13,830 nt of DNA from JBFISM01 sp041608535 (GCA_041608535.1 JBFISM010000099.1:1-13830), one strand, 5' to 3'; positions 4,558 to 12,388 are shown, counted from the first letter of the stretch. The notes: generated from the letters alone by a model not told the origin. Program-made: numbers and translations.

Positions 4558-5010
4558 ATGACCAACGAGGAGATCTATCGCAAACATGCGGATGAGCTGG
4601 TGCGATTCGCCACCGGGCTCGTCGGGCCGGTCGACGCTCCGGACGTCGTGACGGATGCATGTCTTGCAGCCTTCCGATCGAGCCGCTGGGGCGAGATCAC
4701 CAATCACCGCGCCTATCTGTATCGATCGGTCCTCAACACGGCTCGCAACCATCACCGGGGAACACTCCGGCGGCGAGTTCGCGAGTTGAAGGCGGCAGGA
4801 GAGACGACGAGCTATCCCGTCGAAGTCGACGTGGACGTACTCGCTGCGGTGGATCGACTCAGCGTTCAGCAACGGGCAGCTGTCGTCCTCACGTATTGGG
4901 AAGACCTAACTCCTGTACAGGTCGCCACACGGCTTGGCGTCTCGGAGGGATCGGTCAAACGGCAGCTCGCTCGCGCCAGATCTCGTTTGAAGGAGTTTCT
5001 CGATGGCTGA
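4558..5010 (+). CDS. RNA polymerase sigma factor, ECF (sigma-70 family)
   Basis: The 150-residue protein has the two-domain ECF layout. Region 2 (about residues 5-65) includes the helix around VTDACLAAFRSSRWGEITNH and the R-x-YLYRSVLNTARNHHR stretch that contacts the -10 element. Region 4 (about 95-148) has the helix-turn-helix LTPVQVATRLGVSEGSVKRQ and RARSRLKEFL. It directs core polymerase to a specific promoter set. The start follows a weak aggggt ribosome site. Its last codons overlap the start of the membrane protein at 5003 by eight bases, an arrangement typical of sigma factors with a cognate membrane regulator. The partner is not a recognisable zinc anti-sigma factor, so control of this sigma factor is uncertain. 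Confidence 0.92.
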   Translation: MTNEEIYRKHADELVRFATGLVGPVDAPDVVTDACLAAFRSSRWGEITNHRAYLYRSVLNTARNHHRGTLRRRVRELKAAGETTSYPVEVDVDVLAAVDRLSVQQRAAVVLTYWEDLTPVQVATRLGVSEGSVKRQLARARSRLKEFLDG

Positions 5011-6109
5011 CCATCACGATCCGAGGCTGCGTGAGCTGACCTACCGGCTCGTCCAGATGGCGCCCCAGGCTCCGCCGTTTCCGGAGGAAACAGTGACCCA
5101 GCTCAAACCCCGCCTCGAAACCAAACAACCGCACGTCACCCAGCGGCGGCCCTGGCTCGTCGGTCTTGCCGCAGCTGCCGCCGTGGTGGTATTCCTCGGT
5201 GTTCCGCTGCTCCTGCTGCCCCGGCTGATCGAAGAGCAGACTCCGGCGACGCAGCCGCCGGGGATCATGACGACTGTCGCCTCCACGACCGGCGCTCCTG
5301 CGACGGAAGCGCCCACGACGACCATTGCCCCGCAACCTGTCGTGCCCGTCGAAGCCAAGGTGTATGGATTCGGCGAGCTCGATCTGAGCTCGACGCTCGT
5401 CGAGCCAGGTGCGGCCATCGGTGGACCGGTGCTCCGTCCATTCAACGTCGAGGTCGCCGACGACAGCCCTGCGGGGCTCATTGCAGCGATGATCGACATC
5501 GCCCAGCTCGAGGACAACGAGATCATCCCCATGGGAAGTGATACGGAGCTTCTCGGGTTGTCCATGAGCGATGGTGTCGCCTCGATCGACTTCAACGCCG
5601 CTTTCTACGACATGTCGTCGGTCACCGAGACGCAACTCGCACTGGGCACGGTCGTGTACACCCTCACGCAGTTCGACGACATCGACTCGGTGCTGTTCTT
5701 GCGTGACGGCGAGATCGCAGACGTCGTCGGGGCTGATGGCATCGTGCTGGACGGGCCGCAGACCCGAGAGGGGTATTACGACCTCTTGCCGCTGATCTTC
5801 ATCGACAGCCCTGCCGATGGGGCCACCGTCGAGCCGACGTTCACCATCAGCGGTCTCGCCAACACCTTCGAGGCCAGCCTGGCGTGGCGCATCTATCTGG
5901 ACGATGGCACCACCGTCGCCGAGGGTTTCGACACGGCAACCTGCGGCTCGGGGTGCTGGGGCGAGTATGCAATAGACATCGACAGGCTCTTCGCCGTAAA
6001 TACGCATGTCCACATCGAATTGTTCGAGTACTCGGCGAAAGACGGCAGCGTGCAGAACCGCACCGAGATCGAGGTCGACGTGCTCGGGACCGACAGCACC
6101 GACGGCTGA
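5003..6109 (+). CDS. Membrane-anchored GerMN/Gmad2-domain protein
   Basis: The 368-residue protein starts with about 50 cytoplasmic residues, then a single membrane segment (about 51-73) and a Thr/Pro-rich linker (about 80-112). A GerMN-like domain follows (about 115-245; TQFDDIDSVLFLRDG) and then an Ig-like Gmad2 domain (about 262-365; SPADGATVEPTFTISG and CGSGCWGEY). GerMN and Gmad2 domains occur in spore-germination and envelope proteins and also in non-sporulating actinomycetes. The N-terminal part sits where an anti-sigma domain would be, and the gene overlaps the ECF sigma gene. The protein may therefore sense an envelope signal and hold the sigma factor, but no known anti-sigma motif is seen. 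Confidence 0.85.
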   Translation: MADHHDPRLRELTYRLVQMAPQAPPFPEETVTQLKPRLETKQPHVTQRRPWLVGLAAAAAVVVFLGVPLLLLPRLIEEQTPATQPPGIMTTVASTTGAPATEAPTTTIAPQPVVPVEAKVYGFGELDLSSTLVEPGAAIGGPVLRPFNVEVADDSPAGLIAAMIDIAQLEDNEIIPMGSDTELLGLSMSDGVASIDFNAAFYDMSSVTETQLALGTVVYTLTQFDDIDSVLFLRDGEIADVVGADGIVLDGPQTREGYYDLLPLIFIDSPADGATVEPTFTISGLANTFEASLAWRIYLDDGTTVAEGFDTATCGSGCWGEYAIDIDRLFAVNTHVHIELFEYSAKDGSVQNRTEIEVDVLGTDSTDG

Positions 6110-6130
6110 GCCCATCTCTCTCTCGCCCCC

Positions 6131-6158
6131 GGAGGGCCGGCGACATCGTCGGCCCTCC
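6131..6158 (+). terminator. Hairpin after the sigma/GerMN operon
   Basis: The arms ggagggccg and cggccctcc (6131-6139/6150-6158) pair perfectly about 20 bases after the GerMN gene stop. A T tract is missing, but the position fits an actinobacterial intrinsic terminator. Confidence 0.65.
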
Positions 6159-6223
6159 ATCGGCGTGATTACCGATCCATGCGCCGCTCGTGGGACCGTT
6201 CGCCATTTGGGCCCGGCGACCGA

Positions 6224-6251
6224 TTGGCGCCGCGGATTCCGCCGCTACAGT
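6224..6251 (+). promoter_or_regulatory. Candidate promoter of the sulfur operon
   Basis: The -10-like TACAGT (6246-6251, TANNNT type) is preceded by TTGGCG (6224-6229) at a 16-base spacing. Seven bases separate the -10 from an ATG at 6259, so transcription would start at or next to the A of that ATG and give a leaderless message, which is common in actinomycetes. Confidence 0.55.
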
Positions 6252-6258
6252 GGTCCCG

Positions 6259-6336
6259 ATGACGTTCATGCGCTGTTGTCGGTGTCAAAGCGCTCGGGTG
6301 GGTTGCCCGGCGGACGCCGCCATGCGTGTCTCCTGA
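6259..6336 (+). CDS. Cys-rich leader peptide, probable cysteine attenuator
   Basis: This 25-residue ORF begins MTFMRCCRCQSARVGC, with Cys at positions 6, 7, 9 and 16. It is probably leaderless because a -10-like box ends seven bases before its ATG. It lies 77 bases upstream of an operon for sulfur transfer and methionine synthesis. Two bases after... its stop, accgacgc (6338-6345) can pair with gcgtcggt (6371-6378). Leaderless polycysteine ORFs that act as cysteine-responsive attenuators are known in mycobacteria. By analogy, stalling at Cys codons when charged tRNA-Cys is scarce would change access to the downstream start. The short length makes the coding call depend on this context. Confidence 0.65.
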   Translation: MTFMRCCRCQSARVGCPADAAMRVS

Positions 6337-6337
6337 A

Positions 6338-6378
6338 ACCGACGCCCCACCTCTGAGCGCATCCCCCGCAGCGTCGGT
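6338..6378 (+). promoter_or_regulatory. Stem after the leader peptide (attenuator arm)
   Basis: The strands accgacgc and gcgtcggt form a perfect 8-bp stem starting two bases after the leader stop. A terminating ribosome would cover its left arm. A competing pairing of atgcg in the leader with cgcat in the loop (about 6322-6326 and 6358-6362) is possible. Confidence 0.5.
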
Positions 6379-6413
6379 GCCTTCGCATCTCCTCTCGTTC
6401 ATCGGAGCCACAC

Positions 6414-6839
6414 GTGTCCCTCGTTCAGTCAACCCCGACAATCGACGTCAACATCCCCAGGTTCAACCAAAGCGTGGTCGCCGCCCTGATCGCGCTTGCG
6501 TTCATCAGCCAATCCTCGTGGCCGGTCGCGGTCACCGCCGTGCTGCTGACGGCGGCCGGTCTTCTTGGTCCACGAGCCAACCTCACGGCTCGCATCTACA
6601 CCGCGTGGATCCGTGACCTGGTCGATCCGGGTGGTCCGAGTGAGGTAGAAGCCGCCGGACCACCTCGATTTGCCTCGCGCGTTGGCGCCGTCTTCACCGT
6701 GGCGGCCACGGTCGCGTTCATATTGGGCTGGACTCTCGCGGGCTGGGTGCTGGCCGGGACAGTCGGGGCGCTGGCGCTGCTCGCCGCCACCTCCCGGATC
6801 TGTGTTGGCTGCCTCATCTACGAAAGACTGGTGCGATGA
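6414..6839 (+). CDS. DUF4395 membrane protein with a CxxC motif
   Basis: This 141-residue membrane protein uses GTG as its start, with a ggag site about nine bases upstream. Hydrophobic segments span about residues 20-52 and 90-126, with a polar loop between. Near the C terminus C130-VG-C133 forms a CxxC pair, typical of DUF4395 proteins. The family has no settled biochemical role but recurs beside thioredoxin-like and rhodanese genes in actinomycetes, as here. Its stop overlaps the next start as ATGA, implying translational coupling. A role in passing electrons or sulfur across the membrane is inference from context and the CxxC. Confidence 0.85.
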   Translation: MSLVQSTPTIDVNIPRFNQSVVAALIALAFISQSSWPVAVTAVLLTAAGLLGPRANLTARIYTAWIRDLVDPGGPSEVEAAGPPRFASRVGAVFTVAATVAFILGWTLAGWVLAGTVGALALLAATSRICVGCLIYERLVR

Positions 6840-7219
6840 CGGAGGTGCTCCTCCGGTTCGTGCTGGTTGCCCTGGTGGCGACGGCGCTGCCGCTCACCGC
6901 CGACCGCATCCAGGCCCGGTCCCGACGTGGGGTGGCCACCCGGCTCCCTGCGGGGATCTCGGTCGTTGTGACTCCGGCATGTCATCTCTGCGACGCGCTG
7001 CGCGCCCAACTGCTGCGGCGAGGAGTGGCCTACACCACTGTTGACGCCGGCGATGACCGGCTGGGTAGCCTGTCGGTGAGGACCGCCCCTGCGCTCATCC
7101 GCGTGGACGAGCACGGTGCCGTGGAGGCGATGCGAGTGGGTCGGTCCGCACTCCACGACATCGACGATGTCGTGGTCGGTGCCAGCGGACGCACAGGAGG
7201 CGAAGAACATGGCCGGTGA
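6836..7219 (+). CDS. Membrane-anchored thioredoxin/glutaredoxin-like protein (ThiX-type)
   Basis: The 127-residue protein has an N-terminal hydrophobic segment (about 4-21), followed by a short thioredoxin-fold domain. TPACHLC gives the active-site pair C49 and C52. RTAPALI (about 82-88) supplies the expected cis-proline region. The overall size suits a glutaredoxin-like minimal fold. It starts in the ATGA overlap with DUF4395 and overlaps the rhodanese start. In mycobacteria a similar set (DUF4395, ThiX, thiosulfate sulfurtransferase) occurs together, so it probably reduces disulfides or persulfides produced by the neighbouring rhodanese. Orientation in the membrane is not certain. Confidence 0.82.
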   Translation: MTEVLLRFVLVALVATALPLTADRIQARSRRGVATRLPAGISVVVTPACHLCDALRAQLLRRGVAYTTVDAGDDRLGSLSVRTAPALIRVDEHGAVEAMRVGRSALHDIDDVVVGASGRTGGEEHGR

Positions 7220-7619
7220 GATAGCCGAGGTGTCGCTGCAACACACGTGGGATGCGCTTGCCCATCAGCCCGAATCCGTGCTCATCGATGTGCGCACCGT
7301 GCCGGAATGGCAGTTCGTCGGGCTCCCGAACCTCGCCCCGATCGGCAAGCAGGTCATCACGATCTCCTGGGCGCATTACCCGAACGTGCCCAACCACTCG
7401 TTTGTCGACGAGGTGGTGGCCGCCGGGATCGATCCGGACGCACCCGTATATCTCCTGTGCCGGTCCGGAGCTCGGTCCCGCAGCGCCGCTGCGGCACTCC
7501 AGCAACGCGGCTTTTCGCACTGTTTCAATGTCACCGAGGGGTTCGAGGGCGCCGCCGACGGCGCCGGGCACCGGCTGGGGGGCTGGAAGGGCGCAGGTCT
7601 GCCATGGCATCAGAGCTGA
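7209..7619 (+). CDS. Rhodanese-domain sulfurtransferase
   Basis: I place the start at the ATG at 7209, preceded by aggaggc at a good distance, instead of an in-frame start 93 bases upstream that lies inside the previous gene. The 136-residue product is a single rhodanese domain. It has the LIDVRTVPEW entry motif (about 25-34) and active-site loop CRSGARSR, with C84 as the probable persulfide carrier. Single-domain rhodaneses transfer sulfane sulfur to thiol acceptors. It sits between the CxxC protein and metZ; a rhodanese next to metZ is also known from mycobacteria, so it may supply or detoxify reduced sulfur for homocysteine synthesis. Its end overlaps metZ by 16 bases. Confidence 0.93.
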   Translation: MAGEIAEVSLQHTWDALAHQPESVLIDVRTVPEWQFVGLPNLAPIGKQVITISWAHYPNVPNHSFVDEVVAAGIDPDAPVYLLCRSGARSRSAAAALQQRGFSHCFNVTEGFEGAADGAGHRLGGWKGAGLPWHQS

Positions 7620-8785
7620 TCAGCGAAGCCACCAAATTGGTGCGCGGCGGTCTCACCCGCAGCGAGTTCGACGAGACCGCAGAGGCGCTCTACCTCACCT
7701 CGGGATACGTCTACGGGTCGGCTGCCGAAGCCGAGGCGGCGTTCGCCGGCGATGTCGACCACTACATCTACTCGCGTTACGGCAACCCGACAGTGACCAC
7801 CTTCGAAGAGCGACTCCGGCTCCTCGAAGGTGCGGAGGCGTGTCTCGCTACCGGCTCCGGAATGGCCGCAGTCTTTGCGTCGCTCGCGTGTCAGCTGTCC
7901 GCGGGGGATCGGCTGGTCGCGTCCCGGGCTCTGTTCGGCTCGTGTCACGTCATCGCCACCGAGATCCTGCCGCGTTTCGGCGTGGAGACCGTTGTCGTGG
8001 ACGGCACCGATCTCGACGCCTGGGCCGATGCGCTCAGCGTGCCGACGTCGGCTGTGTTCTTGGAGACTCCGTCGAACCCCGGTCTCGAGATCATCGATCT
8101 GCCTCAGGTCGCCGATCTGGCCCATGCCACCGGGGCCAAAGTGGTGGTCGACAACGTGTTCGCCACACCCGTGCTGCAGAAGCCACTCGAGCTTGGCGCC
8201 GACATCGTGGTCTACTCGGCCACGAAGCACATCGACGGCCAAGGACGCACTTTGGGGGGTGCGGTGCTCGGCTCCACTGAGTTCATCTCCGAGCAGTTGA
8301 TGGGATTCACCCGTCACACCGGTCCCAGCCTCAGCCCTTTCAACGCATGGGTCCTGGTGAAGGGTTTGGAGACGTTGCGGCTCCGTGTGGATGCGCAATC
8401 GACAGCCGCCGCCACGATCGCCTCGAAACTCAAGGGACACCACAAGCTGCGGAGCGTTCGCTATCCATTCGACGACGATCACCCCCAGGTCGACATCGCT
8501 CGACGCCAGATGACCGGGGGCGGCACGGTGGTGACCCTGTTCCTCGACGGTGGCAAGGAGGAGTCGTTCCGATTACTCGATGCGCTCCGTCTCTTCGACA
8601 TCTCCAACAACCTGGGTGACACCAAGAGCCTGGTGACACACCCGCCGACGACGACTCACCGCAGGATCGGACCCGAAGCACGAGCAGCCATGGGTATCGA
8701 TGACGGCACGGTGCGACTGTCGATCGGCCTCGAAGGGGTTGACGACCTCATCGCCGACATCCTTGCCGGGCTCGAGGCGGTGTGA
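7604..8785 (+). CDS. metZ: O-succinylhomoserine sulfhydrylase
   Basis: The product, 393 residues from the ATG at 7604, is a PLP enzyme of the Cys/Met metabolism (trans-sulfuration) family. It shows YSRYGNPTVTTFEERL near residue 53, the substrate and PLP region ATGSGMAAVFAS, ETPSNP, VDNVFATP, and the Schiff-base lysine K208 in SATKHIDGQGR. The C-terminal ISNNLGDTKSLVTHP is typical. The wording of the K208 loop (DGQGR) favours MetZ over cystathionine synthase or lyase. It would make homocysteine from O-succinylhomoserine and sulfide in the cytoplasm. The rhodanese and CxxC neighbours fit a sulfur-supply role. A much longer upstream in-frame extension overlaps the rhodanese and is rejected. Confidence 0.93.
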   Translation: MASELISEATKLVRGGLTRSEFDETAEALYLTSGYVYGSAAEAEAAFAGDVDHYIYSRYGNPTVTTFEERLRLLEGAEACLATGSGMAAVFASLACQLSAGDRLVASRALFGSCHVIATEILPRFGVETVVVDGTDLDAWADALSVPTSAVFLETPSNPGLEIIDLPQVADLAHATGAKVVVDNVFATPVLQKPLELGADIVVYSATKHIDGQGRTLGGAVLGSTEFISEQLMGFTRHTGPSLSPFNAWVLVKGLETLRLRVDAQSTAAATIASKLKGHHKLRSVRYPFDDDHPQVDIARRQMTGGGTVVTLFLDGGKEESFRLLDALRLFDISNNLGDTKSLVTHPPTTTHRRIGPEARAAMGIDDGTVRLSIGLEGVDDLIADILAGLEAV

Positions 8786-8979
8786 TGAGCGACGGACTCG
8801 ACGAACCGCTGCCGTATCGGCTGCTCACGGGGACCGACGACCGCGCTTTCTGTGAGCGTGTCTCTGCTGCGCTCCATGATGGCTATGTCCTCTACGGCGA
8901 TCCGGTGATCACCCATGATGGCGAGCGCACCATCGTGGGTCAGGCGATCGTCCTTCCCGAGCACGAACCGCCACGCTGA
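8785..8979 (+). CDS. Small DUF1737-domain protein
   Basis: The 64-residue product (MSDGLDEPLPYRLLTGTDDR) matches the small DUF1737 pattern: YRLLTG, then FCERVSAAL, then a GYVLYGDPV turn and VGQAIV. Its ATG shares the A of the metZ TGA stop, so it is coupled to metZ. A GTG three bases earlier is an alternative start. The function of the family is unknown. The context only suggests that it is expressed with the sulfur operon. Confidence 0.8.
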   Translation: MSDGLDEPLPYRLLTGTDDRAFCERVSAALHDGYVLYGDPVITHDGERTIVGQAIVLPEHEPPR

Positions 8980-9231
8980 CCCGCCACCCGTCGAGAACCG
9001 CCCACAGGTGATGGGCTCCGACGCCGTCTGGGTCGGGCGCACCGGGCCGGTAGGCCCAGGGTCGAATCCTCAGATTCGACGATGCGACGCACCGCACCGG
9101 TGGGCAATGTGTGACCTTGCAAGGCGCTCCTCGTGGTGGAGCGCATCGGCGGGCCAACAAACGCTTCGGCGGGCCGACATACAAAGTGCGAGCGGCGGTA
9201 GGGCCCTCGCTCGCACTTCTCAGTGGTGGAA
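8980..9231. other. Structured intergenic spacer before the M15 peptidase
   Basis: No gene is seen in this 252-base spacer. It holds three clean hairpins: gtcgaat/attcgac (about 9061-9080), gcgctcc/ggagcgc (about 9124-9144) and aagtgcgagc/gctcgcactt (9184-9193/9209-9218). The phrase tcggcgggcc occurs twice (about 9146 and 9168). The last hairpin ends 13 bases before the peptidase start and may influence its translation or terminate the upstream operon. Confidence 0.5.
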
Positions 9232-9942
9232 ATGTATCGAATCAAGAAGCTCGTTGCGCTGTGCGTCGCCATCATGGCCATCTCCCCGATGACGGCAGCC
9301 GTGGCCCACGACGACCACGACGATGCCTACGAGCCATTGGGAACCCGTGCGATGCGTGAAGATCTCAAGGCCGAGGGCTATCGCAACGGCCGGCTCCCCG
9401 ACGACATTCTCAGGGAAGTACCTGCCGGCGCCAACGAGCGCTGCTATCTCGAACGGGACGCTGCCGTCGCCTGGGAGCTGCTTCTGATCGCCGCCGAGGC
9501 AGAAGGTATCACTGGTTTTGCCGCCGGATGGTGCTACCGGTCACTGGCGGCACAGCGGCGCACATACGACCGCAACTGTGGTTGGGTGACTCCGCCGGCG
9601 CCACCGGTCGAAGAAGGTGAGGAGCCACCTCCACCGCCGCCTGCCAGGTTCGTCTGCAAAGTTCCCACGGCAAAGCCGGGGACGTCGAACCACGGCTGGG
9701 GCCGGGCCATCGACGTGGTCGACACCACAACCCGCAAGTCGCACGTGCTGTCGTGCCGTGACCCGCAATTCCAGTGGCTGCTCGAGCACGGCCCGGCCTT
9801 CGGTTGGGTGCTTCCCTCGTGGGCGCGGTGCGGGTCGAGCAAGCAAGAGCCGTGGCATTGGGAGTGGGCTGGTGTGAACGCGGGGACGTCGGCGCTGATC
9901 ATCGAACTCCGTGGAGCTCGGGGTCTGGCGCAGCCCCGCTAG
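9232..9942 (+). CDS. Secreted M15-family D-Ala-D-Ala carboxypeptidase-like protein
   Basis: From the ATG at 9232 the product has 236 residues. The signal peptide is residues 1-25 (MYRIKK, then a hydrophobic core, cleaved near AVA-HDD). The catalytic domain carries the M15/VanY signature: SNHGWGRAIDV supplies H154 and D161, and EPWHWEW supplies H209 with E206 as likely general base. This is the zinc site for peptidoglycan D,D- or L,D-carboxypeptidase action outside the membrane. A Pro/Glu-rich loop (about 121-138) is inserted before the zinc motif, and extra Cys pairs may form disulfides. Its stop codon overlaps the stop of the convergent DUF5671 gene. Confidence 0.88.
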   Translation: MYRIKKLVALCVAIMAISPMTAAVAHDDHDDAYEPLGTRAMREDLKAEGYRNGRLPDDILREVPAGANERCYLERDAAVAWELLLIAAEAEGITGFAAGWCYRSLAAQRRTYDRNCGWVTPPAPPVEEGEEPPPPPPARFVCKVPTAKPGTSNHGWGRAIDVVDTTTRKSHVLSCRDPQFQWLLEHGPAFGWVLPSWARCGSSKQEPWHWEWAGVNAGTSALIIELRGARGLAQPR

Positions 9943-11660
9943 CGAACTCGCACCGGGACGATCTCGGCCATCCCGCTGTCGAGCAACACCATGACATCGT
10001 CTGTCCCATGTGCGGCGATGCGCTCCACCAAGGCCGTCACGTCGCCCTGCCATGGTTCATCTCGATCCGTGCGCTCCCACATTCGAATCGTTCCGTCGAG
10101 CTGATCCCGCATGGCATCGAGGGCGTCAGGAGTGACCATACCGACGAGCGTGATGCGCTTCGGTCCGATGGGTTGCAGCTCGACCGCGATGTCGCGGTCC
10201 CGCCGGTAGACACCGAAGTGGTACCAGGTCACCAGCCCAGCGGTCATGGTCAGGGCGATGCCCACTCGGGCGTCGAGCAAGGTGTCGCCACCGAACACGC
10301 CATCGAAGATGTCTTCGAACACGATGAACGCCACGACGAGCAACGCAACGAACCCGACGATGGCCGACACGCCGAACAGACCCAATGTGTAGATGCGCCG
10401 TGATATCGCCGGCGCCTCGGCCCGAGCATCAGCCGCATAGGCACGCTCGATGCGGTTCCAGTAGGTCCACCACAGCGGCGCCCCCACCACCAGGGCAGAC
10501 ACGGCTGAGATCAGCACGTTGGCGGCGCCTTCGCCCGTGGCCACGGGTGCGGGGCCGATCGCCTGGATGAATGCGACGATCAGCGTGGCGATGCCACCGG
10601 CGGCTGCGAGAAGCCCGACGGCGGCCATGGTGTACTCGTAGATGCGCACCGGCTCGGTTCGGCCCGCTTGCACCTGTTTGTAGATCCAGGCGTGGTACGC
10701 CCACACCAGCACACCGGCAGCCGCAGTGGCGACAGCAGTTGGCACGAACTCGAAGTGCTCGGCGGCCTGCGCGGCATCGGGCTCTCCAAAAAGCCAGATC
10801 GCCACACCGAGGACGAGGGCGAAGATGGACCCGACCGTGGCGAGGACCCCGGAGAGCACCCCGGCCACGACGACGTATCCGTTCCACAGCGAGACATTCC
10901 ACTCCCGCCGTGACGGCCGGAGCCAGTGCCACCACCACACCGGTACACCAACCGCCAAAGCACTCACGGCCTGCCATATGCGATCGATGGGATCGGTTTC
11001 GGCCAGCGTCGAACCGACGAGTGCGTCATAGACGGCATCGCCCGCCGCCAGCACGATGAGGAACACACCGGTGGCTGTGGCAGCCAATCCGAACAGCGAG
11101 CCCCCGGCGAGATGGGTGCCGGTTTCGAGTGGATGATCGTGGAGCGGACCGAACCAGTGGACCAGCCACACTGTGGCCGCCACCAGACCCCATGCCAGCG
11201 CCGACGGGTCGTAGTCGTCGACTCCGAAAACAACCCGGAGCACTTGCGACAGCGTCGTCATGGCCACCACGAGCGAGACCAGCAACGCAGCGTTCAGGTA
11301 GATGCGCCAACCCGCCGATCGCTCCTCGTACGGGTCGGCCTCGAGCCGTCGTTGCAGATGGCGGGCCAGGAAGAAGAGCGATGGAGCCCCCACGAGGAGG
11401 AAAGCGACGCCGCGAGCCTGGCGTGCGCTGTCGTCGCCGGCGATGGTGCGGCCGGTATCGAGCACGATCTCGAGGATCTGCTGCGCCCCGATGGCGGTGA
11501 TGCCAACGGCGGCGAGCAGCAGGAGGTAGATGAAGAGGCGTCGGAAGGAGACGGCGGTATCCGTTGCCCCGCCATCGCCACCCCCGAAGCGGCGTGCCGC
11601 ACTGACGATCGCCCACACGATCAGGACGAAGATGAGCAGCGAGAAAACGCTTCCGATCAC
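9939..11660 (-). CDS. DUF5671 multi-pass membrane protein
   Basis: This 573-residue integral membrane protein has about a dozen or more hydrophobic segments. Four similar blocks each begin with an Arg-aromatic motif: RRLFIYLLLLAAV, WRIYLNAALLVSL, VRIYEYTMAAVGL and RRIYTLGLFGVSA. This internal repetition is the hallmark of DUF5671. Histidine- and Trp-rich stretches (WLVHWFGPLHDH, VWWWHWLRP) recur at the same place in the blocks. The C-terminal 90 residues are soluble. The GTG start overlaps the stop of the upstream small gene (GTGA) after a GGAGGAG ribosome site, so the two are coupled. Function is unknown. Confidence 0.85.
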   Translation of the reverse strand: MIGSVFSLLIFVLIVWAIVSAARRFGGGDGGATDTAVSFRRLFIYLLLLAAVGITAIGAQQILEIVLDTGRTIAGDDSARQARGVAFLLVGAPSLFFLARHLQRRLEADPYEERSAGWRIYLNAALLVSLVVAMTTLSQVLRVVFGVDDYDPSALAWGLVAATVWLVHWFGPLHDHPLETGTHLAGGSLFGLAATATGVFLIVLAAGDAVYDALVGSTLAETDPIDRIWQAVSALAVGVPVWWWHWLRPSRREWNVSLWNGYVVVAGVLSGVLATVGSIFALVLGVAIWLFGEPDAAQAAEHFEFVPTAVATAAAGVLVWAYHAWIYKQVQAGRTEPVRIYEYTMAAVGLLAAAGGIATLIVAFIQAIGPAPVATGEGAANVLISAVSALVVGAPLWWTYWNRIERAYAADARAEAPAISRRIYTLGLFGVSAIVGFVALLVVAFIVFEDIFDGVFGGDTLLDARVGIALTMTAGLVTWYHFGVYRRDRDIAVELQPIGPKRITLVGMVTPDALDAMRDQLDGTIRMWERTDRDEPWQGDVTALVERIAAHGTDDVMVLLDSGMAEIVPVRVR

Positions 11661-12106
11661 GGCTCCTCCTCACAGAAGAACAGCGGCCACGGGCTGTTCG
11701 TGATGCGCCAGTCACCGGCCTCCCGGACCAGGAAGAAGGTCTCGTCGAGGTCGTACGACGACAACGTGTCGAGGGCTCCTTCGTCGAAGCGGATGCGTAC
11801 CTCGACGGTCGCCTCGTCGTCGGCGAAGACTTCCGAGTCGATGAGCGTGATTCGCACGTTCGACGTGCGATCGCGGTGGTCGAAGTCGTCGCGGGTGCAG
11901 TTGGAGTCCTCGGCGAAGAAGGTCGCGGCCGTTCGTTCGTCACCGGCGAGCACGGCTTGCAGGTAGTCCTGTACTACGGCTTCAGGGCTACCGGGCTCGA
12001 ACTCGGCCGGTGATCTCACCGCCAGCACGACGAGGGTGAGCACGACGACCGCGGCGAGTCCACCCCCGATCCAGGCGAGCTGCCGCCGGCTCGACGGCGC
12101 CTCCAT
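11657..12106 (-). CDS. Single-pass membrane protein with an NTF2-like domain
   Basis: I chose the ATG at 12106, which gives 149 residues and places the membrane anchor (about 11-31, AWIGGGLAAVVVLTLVVLAV) right at the N terminus. A longer frame from 12313 adds a low-complexity Arg-rich stretch with no signal. The rest resembles small NTF2/SnoaL-like or DUF4878-type domains: SPEAVVQDYLQAVLAGD, then a helix FFAEDSNC, and a beta-sheet ending in the FFLVREAGDWRI motif. Such domains are often extracellular and of unknown ligand. It is coupled by overlap to the DUF5671 membrane gene, so the two products probably act together. Confidence 0.7.
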   Translation of the reverse strand: MEAPSSRRQLAWIGGGLAAVVVLTLVVLAVRSPAEFEPGSPEAVVQDYLQAVLAGDERTAATFFAEDSNCTRDDFDHRDRTSNVRITLIDSEVFADDEATVEVRIRFDEGALDTLSSYDLDETFFLVREAGDWRITNSPWPLFFCEEEP

Positions 12107-12388
12107 ATGTCCGCTGCTCACACGAGAAACGCTACCCGCGCCAGGCCCAGACGACACGAGTCGCTCGACCGTATTTGTCCCTACCTCGGGCCCGAGCCTT
12201 GGAGCACTGGCAGCTGCCGAGGACGCCTCATCGTGGTCGCTCCGGCACTCGCAGACACGCTGTCGTGGTGGATACCGTCGGACACCCACGTCGAGGACGC
12301 CCCGCTCCTTCATACGGCGGTGGGAGTACGATTGATCTGCGGGTTCCGCTCCGCACAGTCTGGGCAGGTGACGCCATTGGGGGCGCCG
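12107..12388. other. Divergent intergenic region
   Basis: The 282 bases between the two divergent genes must hold both promoters. A TACGAT box at 12327-12332 could be a -10 for the plus-strand gene; no clear -35 is seen. Open frames run through the region on both strands but look non-coding. Confidence 0.35.

Noticed and set aside
4955..6160. 401-codon minus-strand frame
   Set aside because: It is antisense to the GerMN/Gmad2 gene, which has clear domains, signal anchor and coupling.
7247..7603. Long N-terminal extension of metZ
   Set aside because: The extension overlaps the rhodanese gene out of frame and has no family similarity; MetZ begins naturally at 7604.
10926..11966. 346-codon plus-strand frame
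   Set aside because: It is antisense to the DUF5671 gene, with His/Arg/Gln-rich composition typical of a shadow frame.
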